Made by a program: the position numbers and the translations under genes | NCBI GenBank assembly: GCA_004020315.1 | Contig: SAQG01000052.1 | Coordinates: 1 to 34,890 of the forward strand | DNA from: Mesorhizobium sp. | GTDB taxonomy: Bacteria; Pseudomonadota; Alphaproteobacteria; Rhizobiales; Rhizobiaceae | Reading direction: 5' to 3' | DNA length: 34,890 bases | Notes under the pieces: model-generated | Told to the model about the DNA's origin: nothing | Database searches by the model: none | What the model saw: only the letters and a program-made list of their open reading frames with translations | In this document: positions 1 through 9,863 of the stretch, in pieces | Position numbering within the stretch: position 1 is the stretch's first letter | How the letters are laid out: every line of letters starts with the position of its first letter

Positions 1-50
1 TTGGTGAGCCCGCAGTTCCGGCCGCCAAACTACTCGATCCTTCTCAAACA

Positions 51-98
51 ATCCCAGGGCGGAGCAGGAGCGAAGCGACGTCGCGCAGACCCTGGGAT
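51..98. repeat. Inverted repeat, intergenic palindromic element
   Basis: Nine-base arms ATCCCAGGG (51-59) and CCCTGGGAT (90-98) enclose a GC-rich centre that holds the perfect palindrome GCGACGTCGC (75-84). It lies downstream of the 3' end of the minus-strand acetyltransferase gene, so its RNA could fold into a hairpin that ends that transcript, although there is no clear T-run. The composition resembles dispersed intergenic elements of Mesorhizobium; that assignment is from memory. The rest of 1-171 shows no gene. Confidence 0.55.
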
Positions 99-171
99 GA
101 CGAAGTGGAGGGAATGGTTCGGCTAATCTCGAAGGTTGGCGGGAATTATCGACGTTCGCTGCCCACCAAGG

Positions 172-1452
172 CTACCGCCGTCCCAACAAGCTCTTCATCC
201 GGTTGCGCAGCAGGCGCGCCATGTTGCGGGTTTCGCGGTAGAGGTGAAGCTGCGACGCCGCCTGGCGGGCGAGGCGGTCGGCGTCCGGCGTCAGGCCGAT
301 GACCAGCGTGCCGATCGGCCGGCGCTCCGTCCACAGCCGGCACATCACCGGATGGTCGGGCACGGCGCAGGAATCGGTCATCATGATGTTGGGATCGTCG
401 AGATGCTGCTTGGTCACCTCGATCATCAAGAGCGTGCCCGGCGAATAGGCGGCGAGCGTCTCGTCATAGGCCGTCTTCCAGGTGTAGGCGACGCCGGCCT
501 CGACGAAGACGACCAGGCAAGCGATGGTGCGGCCGTCGAGCGTCAGCGAATGGATGCGGCACAGATCCTGCTCAGCCAGCCGGTGCACGGCTTCGCGGGC
601 AAAGGCGGCGCGGTAGCGGTCGATGGCCATCGCGGTGCGCTCGCGGCCCTTCCAGCCGGCAGCCTCGAGCGTCAGGAAACGTTCGATGGCATGGCGGATC
701 TCGTCGGGTCCGCGCGCCACGACATGCTCCAGCTGGCCCAGATCGGCAAGGCGGCGCTTCAGGCGGCGGAACTCGCGATAATGGTGCGAGCGCAGCGAGG
801 CCTTCAGATACTCATCGCCGTCGAGCCCGCTTTCGAGCATCGGGCGTTCGGCCTTGCCGGTGGTGACCAGCGCCAGGCCACGAGTCTCGGCGACGGTGGC
901 CAGCAGGCTGGCCACCGGGCCGTCGAGCCGGATGTCGGGCAGCACGAAGACTTTCGGCAGCTTGAGATGCGGCCGCGACAGCATCGAGAAGAAATCCTCG
1001 AGGACGCCGACGGGATCGTCACGGTCGACCAGCGGCGTGCCGATCGGGCCGAACGGGCTCGACCATGTGCGCATGACCCGTACGCCGAGCGGCACCGCCG
1101 GCCGCTCCACCGAGAACGGCACCAGCAAGCGCAGCCGGTTGCGGTATTCGTCGCCGTCGCGGATGACGGCCAGCCGCACCTCGCGGTCTTCCAGCCTCGG
1201 CATGGCAGGCGCCAGGAAGCGCGGGTTGAAGAAGACGTTGGCCTCGATCGTGCGGGTGCAGAGATAGTCGAGTTCCTCGACCAGGTCGAAGCCGGCGGAG
1301 GCCGGGTAAATGGCCAGTTTGCGCTCGGGCCGGTCGTTGGCAAAAAGTTCGATATGGGCGGGGTCGGCTTCGCGGGCGAGCCCTGCGAGGCCGGACACCA
1401 TGGCGCCGGCCGGGCCGCCGCTGGTTTCCTCGAGCAACGGGACAGCAGCCAT
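172..1452 (-). CDS. GNAT-type acetyltransferase, CelD/BcsL-like (Acetyltransf_6)
   Basis: A 426-residue cytoplasmic protein that probably transfers an acyl group to a sugar or lipid-linked glycan intermediate; the substrate is unknown. The C-terminal half carries the block typical of the CelD/BcsL (Acetyltransf_6) family: FLTLEAAGWKGRERTA, then a core in which the protein reads its own side chain (GRTIACLVVFVEAGVAYTWK) and a motif around YSPGTLLMIEVTK. The ATG at 1452 is chosen because an AGGAGG sequence lies just upstream and because the start overlaps the stop of the preceding flippase gene (TGATG), implying translational coupling. An in-frame extension to 1575 exists but lies inside the flippase gene. 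The pairing with a flippase suggests a role in building or decorating an exported polysaccharide. FemAB-like and BioF2-like labels could be applied to the same fold. The family is fairly sure, the substrate is not. Confidence 0.85.
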   Translation of the reverse strand: MAAVPLLEETSGGPAGAMVSGLAGLAREADPAHIELFANDRPERKLAIYPASAGFDLVEELDYLCTRTIEANVFFNPRFLAPAMPRLEDREVRLAVIRDGDEYRNRLRLLVPFSVERPAVPLGVRVMRTWSSPFGPIGTPLVDRDDPVGVLEDFFSMLSRPHLKLPKVFVLPDIRLDGPVASLLATVAETRGLALVTTGKAERPMLESGLDGDEYLKASLRSHHYREFRRLKRRLADLGQLEHVVARGPDEIRHAIERFLTLEAAGWKGRERTAMAIDRYRAAFAREAVHRLAEQDLCRIHSLTLDGRTIACLVVFVEAGVAYTWKTAYDETLAAYSPGTLLMIEVTKQHLDDPNIMMTDSCAVPDHPVMCRLWTERRPIGTLVIGLTPDADRLARQAASQLHLYRETRNMARLLRNRMKSLLGRR

Positions 1453-2852
1453 CACGCGCCTCCTTTGGCGGCTACGAAAATGACCATGACGATGCCGAGC
1501 CTGCGCCAGACCGTGAAGGACAGCGCGCCGGCCTCGAAGATCATCGCGAAGGCAGTGGCCATCGCCGCGCCCCATAGGCCGAAAAGCGGGATCAGCACCA
1601 AATTGAGGCCGATGTTGAAGGCCAGCGTCATGGCGTAGACGGCGGCGCAGATGTTCTGGTTGCCGCTCATGGTGAGCAGGCTTTCGCAGGGGCCGACGGC
1701 GGCGCGGGCGACGACGCCGAAGACCAGCAGGAACAACAGCGGATAGCCGGCAATGAATTCAGGCCCGAACAAGCTCAGCATCGGCTCGCCCAGCACCAGC
1801 ACCAGCAGCGCCATCAACAGCGACGGCCAGAACGTCCACGACACCGTTTCGCGGGCGAAGGCGGCGAGCTTTTCCGGCTCGCCATGGGTGAATTGTGCGT
1901 AGCGCTGGGCGACGCCCGCCTTGACCGCGAAATAGACGAAATGCACCAGCGCCAGCGTCTTGACCGTGGCGAAATAGACGGCGACGTCGTTGGGGTTCAT
2001 ATAGGCGCCGACCATCAGCACGTCGGCATTGGTGAGCAGGAAGAAAAAACCTTCGACCAGGAAGATCGGCAGCGACACCACGAACCACTGCGCGAAATGC
2101 ACCTTCGTCGGTCCGGCCGGCATATTCCTGTCCATGCGCGCGGTGACGCCGATGAGCTGACCGAGCGTGGTGGCATAGGCGGCGGCGATCGAGGCGAAGA
2201 TCGCGGTCCGGGCGTCGGGTGCAAAGCCGACCAGAAGCATCAGCGCCATGAGCGCCAGGATCAGCACCGGCCGCACCAGATAGGTCGGCGCCAGCGCAAA
2301 CAGCGCCCATGAGTTGGCCCGCGCCAGCCCCTGCAGCAGGTCGGACATGGCGATCATCGGCATGCAGATGAGGCCGAGAATGAACGGCACGACATAGTAG
2401 TGTTCGATAAAAGGCGAGAGCAGCCAGACGCCAAGCGCGCCGAGGCCGGCGATCGCGGTCGAGGCAACCAGCACGAACAGGCGGCTGGTCAGCACGATGC
2501 CGCGCAATTCGGCCAGCATGTTGCGCTCGCGATATTCGGGAATGAAGCGGATGACCGAGGTGTGGAAGCCGAGGCAGGCGAGATTGCCGACGATGACCAT
2601 CGTTACCCAGACGAGGACGAAGATGCCGTATTCGAACGAGCCCATCCAGCGCGCCATCAGCACCTGGCTGATGAAGGCGATGACGGCACTGACGATGCGG
2701 ATGGAGAAGGCGATGAGCGACATGCGGCCGGCTTCGCCGCGCTCGTCGGCGGTGAACAGCACGGCATCGATGCGGCCAAGCAGCGGCTTTACGCGCAGCG
2801 CAAGGCGCTGCGGCAGGAACCGCCCGGCTGTCGTCGCCGCGGAAAAGCGCAC
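1452..2852 (-). CDS. Polysaccharide flippase, Wzx/MATE-like (oligosaccharide flippase family)
   Basis: A 466-residue inner-membrane protein with about twelve to fourteen hydrophobic segments, expected to flip lipid-linked oligosaccharides across the membrane. The first membrane block (SLIAFSIRIVSAVIAFISQV, then MARWMGSFEYGIFVLVW) has the LARxLGxxxYGxF-like pattern of the polysaccharide-transport family. A cytosolic lead of roughly 45 residues precedes it. The start is a GTG at 2852 with GGAG about 11 bases upstream; the internal Met near residue 44 is an alternative. It overlaps the acetyltransferase gene at its 3' end by one base (TGATG), so the two are probably one transcript. No glycosyltransferase or polymerase is visible here, so the rest of any glycan cluster must lie outside the window. 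Confidence 0.85.
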   Translation of the reverse strand: MRFSAATTAGRFLPQRLALRVKPLLGRIDAVLFTADERGEAGRMSLIAFSIRIVSAVIAFISQVLMARWMGSFEYGIFVLVWVTMVIVGNLACLGFHTSVIRFIPEYRERNMLAELRGIVLTSRLFVLVASTAIAGLGALGVWLLSPFIEHYYVVPFILGLICMPMIAMSDLLQGLARANSWALFALAPTYLVRPVLILALMALMLLVGFAPDARTAIFASIAAAYATTLGQLIGVTARMDRNMPAGPTKVHFAQWFVVSLPIFLVEGFFFLLTNADVLMVGAYMNPNDVAVYFATVKTLALVHFVYFAVKAGVAQRYAQFTHGEPEKLAAFARETVSWTFWPSLLMALLVLVLGEPMLSLFGPEFIAGYPLLFLLVFGVVARAAVGPCESLLTMSGNQNICAAVYAMTLAFNIGLNLVLIPLFGLWGAAMATAFAMIFEAGALSFTVWRRLGIVMVIFVAAKGGA

Positions 2853-2929
2853 CCTGATTACACTCCGTTTTCCGCCTCTTTTTCAGCGTTGGGGTGTAGC
2901 GAGAACACATTAAGAAACGGTTGGGTGAG

Positions 2930-2995
2930 CTCTCCTTCGCCCCGTTCACGGGGAGAAGGTGCCGGCACGCGGATGAGGGGCGGCGCGCTGCTTCA
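2930..2995. repeat. Palindromic intergenic element (GGGGAGAAGG family), copy 1
   Basis: An 11-base stem, left arm 2934-2944 and right arm 2949-2959, with one mismatch and loop TTCA, is followed by GCGGATGAGGGG. The same parts (a CCTTCTCCCCG stem and a CATCCG/GGATGAGG block) recur in reverse order near 3455-3584 and twice at 7583-7765. It lies upstream of the flippase gene; the interval 2853-3111 otherwise holds only promoter space. Confidence 0.7.
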
Positions 2996-3047
2996 TATTC
3001 ATCATTCGCGCAACCCTTCACCCTGCTCGGTAGTGTCTCAGTTCGAA

Positions 3048-3097
3048 ATACGCGGAAACGCCTATCTCGTTTGCCCCATATGCGAAAACGCCTATAT
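3048..3097 (+). promoter_or_regulatory. Pair of direct repeats upstream of the 65-aa gene (operator-like)
   Basis: Two 20-base repeats, 3048-3067 and 3078-3097, differ at three positions and share the core GCGRAAACGCCTAT. They are exactly 30 bases apart, close to three helical turns, as expected for cooperative protein binding. Immediately after them, ATGCTT (3096-3101) can pair with AAGCAT (3108-3113), which would place the GGA of the ribosome site in the loop and the ATG start in the stem. Function is inferred only from layout. Confidence 0.45.
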
Positions 3098-3111
3098 GCT
3101 TAGCGGAAAGC

Positions 3112-3309
3112 ATGGCAGCAACAATGGTCTACACTGTCATCTGGTATGGAAGGCAGGGCATCGTCGACAAGGTGATCTTCGACGACGAGAAGACCGCGAA
3201 AGATCATGCAACCTCTATGTTCCAAACCCGAAAGGGTGACGATGGAATCGTGTCCGTTGAAGTCCGTAAGGACAACGGCGCTGTCGTCTTTAGCCATGCA
3301 GAGAACTAG
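3112..3309 (+). CDS. Small hypothetical protein (65 aa)
   Basis: A 65-residue acidic soluble protein with no signal peptide or membrane segment and no family I can name. It has an alternating hydrophobic start (VYTVIWYG) and ends in FSHAEN. The ATG at 3112 has GGAAAG four bases upstream; a second ATG at 3124 is possible. Coding status is supported by the ribosome site, by good codon structure, and by the next gene beginning two bases after its stop, so the pair looks like one mini-operon. The start region can fold into a small hairpin, and two operator-like repeats lie just upstream. Small two-gene units of this shape are often regulatory or toxin-antitoxin-like, but nothing in the residues proves that. 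Confidence 0.6.
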   Translation: MAATMVYTVIWYGRQGIVDKVIFDDEKTAKDHATSMFQTRKGDDGIVSVEVRKDNGAVVFSHAEN

Positions 3310-3311
3310 GA

Positions 3312-3569
3312 ATGCCCACCGGACCTAAAGGCCAGAAGCGCCCCGAACGACGTATCGGCAATGCCGTCCGCGTTATGCGCATTGCGACAGGCGAGGAAGC
3401 TGACGACGTGATCGACGACGGCAAAGACACCGCTGCCAAGGCCGGTGTCGCGGGACAGCGCCCCCCTCTGGCCTGCCAGCCATCTCCCCCTCAGGTGGGG
3501 AGATTGGCTAATCGCGAACGCTGGCGCTGCCCCTCATCCGGCCCTTCGGGCCACCTTCTCCCCGTATAG
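3312..3569 (+). pseudogene. 3'-truncated MPTGPKGxKRP-family small protein, tail replaced by a repeat
   Basis: The first 43 or so residues, starting MPTGPKGQKRPERRIGNAV and continuing through VMRIATGEE, match a small rhizobial protein family that I remember as normally ending in a Lys/Gly/Ala-rich tail (GRKGGxxRA-like, then a helix ending near RW). Here the frame passes from DGKDTAAKA (about 3441) into a GC-rich palindromic element and stops at a TAG inside that element's hairpin loop (3567-3569). The remaining residues (QRPPLACQPSPPQ and so on) are translated repeat. The start lies two bases after the upstream stop. I read this as a gene whose 3' end was lost when the element arrived; a product of altered C-terminus could still be made. 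Confidence 0.6.
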
Positions 3570-3584
3570 TGACGGGGAGAAGGG
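3455..3584. repeat. Palindromic intergenic element (GGGGAGAAGG family), copy 2
   Basis: This copy has several hairpins in series: ATCTCCCC...GGGGAGAT (3482-3504), CCGGCCC TTCG GGCC (3538-3552 region), and a perfect 12-base stem CCTTCTCCCCGT/ACGGGGAGAAGG (3554-3583). It forms the false 3' end of the truncated small gene and lies just downstream of secA, which reads toward it on the other strand, so the last stem could also stop secA transcripts. Confidence 0.8.
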
Positions 3585-3591
3585 AAGGGGC

Positions 3592-6318
<2,727 letters not shown>

Positions 6319-6570
6319 TCAATGGTCCTTTCGATAGCATTCCAAGTCGTTGCGACGGGTGCCGGCCGGCCCCATCAAATCCACGTGAAACGCGGACAAA
6401 CGCAAAAAGCGCCCGGAAAACGGTTCTGGACGCAAAGTCGTTGGACAGATAAGAGGGGGCTCAATCGATGTCAACGGCGCGCTCGCCCTGTCGACCGTGC
6501 CAAATTCCGCCACAACCTGGCTGGTCTGGAAGCCACCCCGCTCTAGCTGTCCCCCATTGGAGTTAATCGT

Positions 6571-7503
6571 ATGTCCTCATTGTTCCGCCGCGCGTCGCTC
6601 GCCAGCCTCGGCCTGGCATTCGGGCTGTCGGCTCTGTCGCTGTCGCCACTGATGGCGCAGGACACCGCGCCTGCCCAACCAGCCCCGGCCCAACCGGCTG
6701 CCCCGGCCCAACCGGCCGCGCCGGTCGATCCGAACGCCGTGGTCGCCACGATCAACGGCCAGAAGCTGACCGAGGCAGACCTTGCGCTTGCCGAAGGCGA
6801 GCTGTCGCAGCAGTTCGCGCAGATGCCGCCCGAACAGCGCCGCGCCGCAGCGCTTTCGGCGGCGATCGAGATCAAGGTCATGGCCGCCCAGGCGGTCACC
6901 GCCGGCTTCGACAAGGATCCCGACTTCCAGCGCCGCATGGCGTTCCTGCAGCAGCGCGCCCTGCATGGCGAAATGGTCGAGAAGGATGTCGTCGGCAAGG
7001 TCACGGATGCCGAGGTTCGCGCCCGCTACGACCAGGAAATCGCCAACACGCCGCCGACCAACGAGGTGCATGCCCGTCACATCCTCGTGAAGACGAAGGA
7101 AGAGGCCGATGCGATCATCAAGCAGCTCGACGGCGGCGCCGATTTCCAGAAGCTCGCCAACGAGCACACCAGCGATCCGAGCGGCAAGACCAGCGGCGGC
7201 GACCTCGGCTGGTTCGGTCCTGGCCAGATGGTGCCGGAATTCGACAAAGCGGCCTCCGCGCTGGCGGTCGGCAAATACACCGAGCAGCCGGTGCAAACGC
7301 AGTTCGGCTGGCACGTCATCAAGGTCGAGGACAAGCGCACCAAGCAGCCGCCGGCCTTCGACCAGGTCAAGGATCAGGCCCGCCAGGCAGTCATCCGCGA
7401 CAAGTACATCGCGCTGGTCAAGTCGCTGCGCGCCGACGCTAAAGTCGAGATCCCGGACGAGAAGCTGAAAAAGACAGTCGACGCGCTGGAAGGCGCCAAG
7501 TAG
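6571..7503 (+). CDS. Periplasmic parvulin-type peptidyl-prolyl cis-trans isomerase
   Basis: A 310-residue exported folding catalyst. Residues 1-29 form a signal peptide (RRASLASLGLAFGLSALSL, cut after LMA). A Pro/Ala/Gln repeat linker follows (APAQPAPAQPAAPAQPAAP), then a SurA/PpiD-like helical chaperone region (about 50-160), and a rotamase domain from NEVHARHILVKTKEEADA through GGDLGWFGPGQMVPEFDKA to FGWHVIKVED (about 168-265). The ATG at 6571 has GGAG eight bases upstream. It is a single gene divergent from secA. In rhizobia such proteins are usually annotated as peptidylprolyl isomerase or SurA/PrsA-like; I leave the symbol blank because PpiD, SurA and plain parvulin cannot be separated safely from sequence alone. 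The family call is firm. Confidence 0.93.
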   Translation: MSSLFRRASLASLGLAFGLSALSLSPLMAQDTAPAQPAPAQPAAPAQPAAPVDPNAVVATINGQKLTEADLALAEGELSQQFAQMPPEQRRAAALSAAIEIKVMAAQAVTAGFDKDPDFQRRMAFLQQRALHGEMVEKDVVGKVTDAEVRARYDQEIANTPPTNEVHARHILVKTKEEADAIIKQLDGGADFQKLANEHTSDPSGKTSGGDLGWFGPGQMVPEFDKAASALAVGKYTEQPVQTQFGWHVIKVEDKRTKQPPAFDQVKDQARQAVIRDKYIALVKSLRADAKVEIPDEKLKKTVDALEGAK

Positions 7504-7582
7504 GCCAACGTGAGGCCAGGGCAGCCAGGGCAGTCGGTTCAGGGCTGAGTTTCCCGCCACCTTATGGGCGTTGGCGTCAGGC

Positions 7583-7765
7583 CTTCCCTTCTCCCCTTGT
7601 GGGAGAAGGTGGCCGACCTTGTGGGAGAAGGTGGCCGAGCGAAGCTCGGTCGGATGAGGGGTGTTCCAGCTTGGCACTGATGGCGTTCCGTCCAGCACCC
7701 CTCTTCCGTCTTGGCGCTGCGCGCCAATCCACCTTCTCCCGAAAGGGGAGAAGGGAAGAATCGCG
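7583..7765. repeat. Composite palindromic element with inverted copies and a 22-bp tandem duplication
   Basis: Two copies of the GGGGAGAAGG element face each other: one runs CCTTCTCCCC...GGATGAGGGG (7586-7661), the other CACCCCTC...CCTTCTCCCGAAAGGGGAGAAGG (7697-7755). Inside the first, a 22-base unit containing GTGGGAGAAGGTGGCCGA is exactly duplicated (7595-7616 and 7617-7638). It separates the convergent prolyl isomerase and tetR genes, and its stems could act as terminators in both directions. Confidence 0.8.
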
Positions 7766-7779
7766 GCGCCGAGATCGCC

Positions 7780-8421
7780 CTATCCTACGATGCGTCGACG
7801 CCTTGAACGCTGCCGGATCGCCGGTGGCGAGTTCGCCGGTGGAGCGATGCCTTGCACGACATAGCCAACCGCCTTGCGCAGCGTCGTTTCGTCTTCGTCG
7901 AGGCGATTGGTCAAAAGATGCGTCCAGGCAAAGGAGGCGACCAGGTCGGCGACGAGCGCGGGATCGACGTCGGCCGCGACTTCGCCTCTTGCCTTGGCGC
8001 GTTCGATCATCTGGCCGGTATGGGCATGGCGTCCTTTCGTGTATTCGGCAAGCACGGCGGCCACGGTTGCATCCGACTGCGCCTCGGCGATCAGCGATCT
8101 GAAGATGCTGCCTGACGGTGTTTCGCGCCAGTGCGAGAACAGGCTCTTCAGGAAACCGACGAGATCGTCCTCGAGGTTTCCGGTGTCGGGATTGTCGACG
8201 CGCTTTAGCCGCTGATAGACGTCGAAGAGCAAAGCGGCCTTGCTCGGCCACCAGCGATAGATCGTAGGCTTTCCAGCACGCGCCCGCCGCGCCACCGCTT
8301 CGATCGAGAAGCCGGAATAACCGGCCTCGACCAGCACCGCCTCGGCGGCATCGAGAATGGCGTCGGCGCTGTCGGGATTGCGCCGTGCGCCGATCGACTT
8401 GCGGCCCGGATCCCCACCCAT
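7780..8421 (-). CDS. TetR/AcrR family transcriptional regulator
   Basis: A 213-residue repressor. The N-terminal helix-turn-helix is clear: ILDAAEAVLVEAGYSGFSIE, then VARRARAGKPTIYRWWPSKA, about residues 17-60. The C-terminal part is the ligand-binding helical domain of the group containing AcrR-like proteins with a C-terminal TetR_C_11-like fold. The tail is basic (RQRSRRRRIVG). The ATG at 8421 is preferred because AAGGA lies seven bases upstream; a GTG at 8466 would add 15 residues. A near-perfect 19-base palindrome at 8481-8499 upstream is a good candidate for its own operator. The next gene on the other side is argJ, a housekeeping gene, so the natural target beyond self-control is not evident here. 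The ligand is unknown. Confidence 0.92.
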   Translation of the reverse strand: MGGDPGRKSIGARRNPDSADAILDAAEAVLVEAGYSGFSIEAVARRARAGKPTIYRWWPSKAALLFDVYQRLKRVDNPDTGNLEDDLVGFLKSLFSHWRETPSGSIFRSLIAEAQSDATVAAVLAEYTKGRHAHTGQMIERAKARGEVAADVDPALVADLVASFAWTHLLTNRLDEDETTLRKAVGYVVQGIAPPANSPPAIRQRSRRRRIVG

Positions 8422-8480
8422 CCTGTTTTCCTTGCCGATGATTTTTTGCGTCGGCAAATCGTACACGCTTTCTCGACGAA

Positions 8481-8499
8481 ACGAAACGGGCCGTTTCGT
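8481..8499. promoter_or_regulatory. Palindromic operator candidate for the TetR regulator
   Basis: ACGAAACGG G CCGTTTCGT is a perfect inverted repeat around one central base. Part of the half-site is repeated just to the left (ACGAA at 8477-8481), and another inverted half-site CGTTTCGT-like stretch lies at 8510-8517. Size, symmetry and position 60 bases before the tetR start fit a TetR-family operator with extra half-sites. Confidence 0.7.
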
Positions 8500-8621
8500 G
8501 CAACCGATCGTTTCGTTCCGGTAAGAAAGGGCATGTGCCCAACCATCAAACGCCCTTGCGCCGGCGCCCGCTATCGGGCAAACCGGCGTTCCCTTTCGCG
8601 ATTTTCCCGCCCGAGGTCTTC

Positions 8622-9863
8622 ATGTCAGCCACGATTTCGCCGCTCGCGCCGAAGAAATACCCTGAAATGCCTGACATCGAGGGCGTCCGCATCGCCACCG
8701 CCGAGGCCGGGATAAAGTACAAGAACCGCACCGACCTGCTGACCATGGTCTTCGATCCCGGCACCACGGTCGCCGGCGTGTTCACCAAGTCGAAATGCCC
8801 GTCGGCGCCGGTCGATTTCTGCCGGCAGAATCTCGAGCAGGGCAAGGCGCGCGTCCTGGTCGTCAACTCCGGCAACGCCAACGCCTTCACCGGCAACAAG
8901 GGCCGAGCCTCCACGGCAATGACCGGCGAGGCCGCAGCCAAGGCTGCGGGCTGCGCGCCGGACGAGGTGTTCCTGGCCTCGACCGGCGTCATCGGCGAGC
9001 CGCTGGATGCCGGCAAGTTCAGCCATTTGCTCGCCGGAATGGTCAGCGACAGCAGGCCGGATCTGTGGACCGAAGCCGCCAAGGCGATCATGACCACGGA
9101 CACCTATCCGAAACTGGCGACCGCGACGGTGAAGCTCGGCGACGCCGACGTCACCATCAACGGCATTGCCAAGGGCGCCGGTATGATCGCGCCCGACATG
9201 GCGACGATGCTCTCCTTCATCGCCACCGATGCGCCGGTCGCAGCCCCCGTGCTGCAGGATCTTTTGTCGCGCGGCACGGCCAAGACCTTCAATGCGGTCA
9301 CCGTCGACAGCGATACCTCGACCAGCGACACGCTGCTGATGTTCGCTACCGGCACGGCATCCAGGCGCGGCGCGCCCGACATCACCGATGCCGGGGATGC
9401 GCGCCTCGGCGCCTTCCGCCGCGCGCTCGGCAAGGTGCTGAAATCGCTGGCGCTGCAAGTGGTGCGCGATGGCGAGGGCGCCCGCAAGCAGGTCGAGGTC
9501 ACCGTTACCGGCGCGAAATCGGCCCGCTCGGCCAAGCGCATCGCGCTGTCGATCGCCAACTCGCCGCTGGTCAAGACGGCGGTCGCCGGCGAGGATGCCA
9601 ATTGGGGCCGCGTCGTCATGGCCGTCGGCAAGGCCGGCGAACCGGCCGACCGCGACCTTCTGTCGATCTGGTTCGGCGATATCAGGCTGGCGCATGAGGG
9701 CGAGCGCGACGCCGCCTACTCAGAGGAGGCGACATCGGCCTACATGAAGCGCGACGAGATTCGCATCCATGCCGATATCGGCATTGGCCGCGGCAAGGCG
9801 ACGGTGTGGACTTGCGACCTCACCAAGGAGTATGTCGCCATCAACGGCGATTATCGGAGCTGA
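8622..9863 (+). CDS. argJ: Bifunctional glutamate N-acetyltransferase / amino-acid acetyltransferase ArgJ
   Basis: A 413-residue enzyme of the cyclic arginine pathway: it moves the acetyl group from N-acetylornithine to glutamate and, in bifunctional forms, also acetylates glutamate with acetyl-CoA. The protein self-cleaves before a threonine nucleophile, here Thr195 in GMIAPDMATMLSF. Other signatures are VVNSGNANAFTGNKG (about 86-100), FNAVTVDSDTSTSDT, and the C-terminal AYSEEATSAYMKRDEI. The ATG at 8622 has GAGG upstream and gives the family length; an in-frame ATG at 8535 would add an unrelated stretch. The stop overlaps the start of the GNAT gene (TGATG), so argJ heads a three-gene operon. 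Whether it is mono- or bifunctional cannot be read from sequence. Confidence 0.96.
   Translation: MSATISPLAPKKYPEMPDIEGVRIATAEAGIKYKNRTDLLTMVFDPGTTVAGVFTKSKCPSAPVDFCRQNLEQGKARVLVVNSGNANAFTGNKGRASTAMTGEAAAKAAGCAPDEVFLASTGVIGEPLDAGKFSHLLAGMVSDSRPDLWTEAAKAIMTTDTYPKLATATVKLGDADVTINGIAKGAGMIAPDMATMLSFIATDAPVAAPVLQDLLSRGTAKTFNAVTVDSDTSTSDTLLMFATGTASRRGAPDITDAGDARLGAFRRALGKVLKSLALQVVRDGEGARKQVEVTVTGAKSARSAKRIALSIANSPLVKTAVAGEDANWGRVVMAVGKAGEPADRDLLSIWFGDIRLAHEGERDAAYSEEATSAYMKRDEIRIHADIGIGRGKATVWTCDLTKEYVAINGDYRS

Noticed and set aside
136..1638. Long open frame (about 500 codons) on the plus strand opposite the acetyltransferase
   Set aside because: High-GC codon bias leaves antisense frames open; the translation is rich in H, R, Q and D with no family features, while the opposite strand encodes recognisable proteins with ribosome sites.
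7595..7638. Tandem 22-bp units considered as a CRISPR fragment
   Set aside because: Units are directly adjacent with no spacers and match the surrounding palindromic element.
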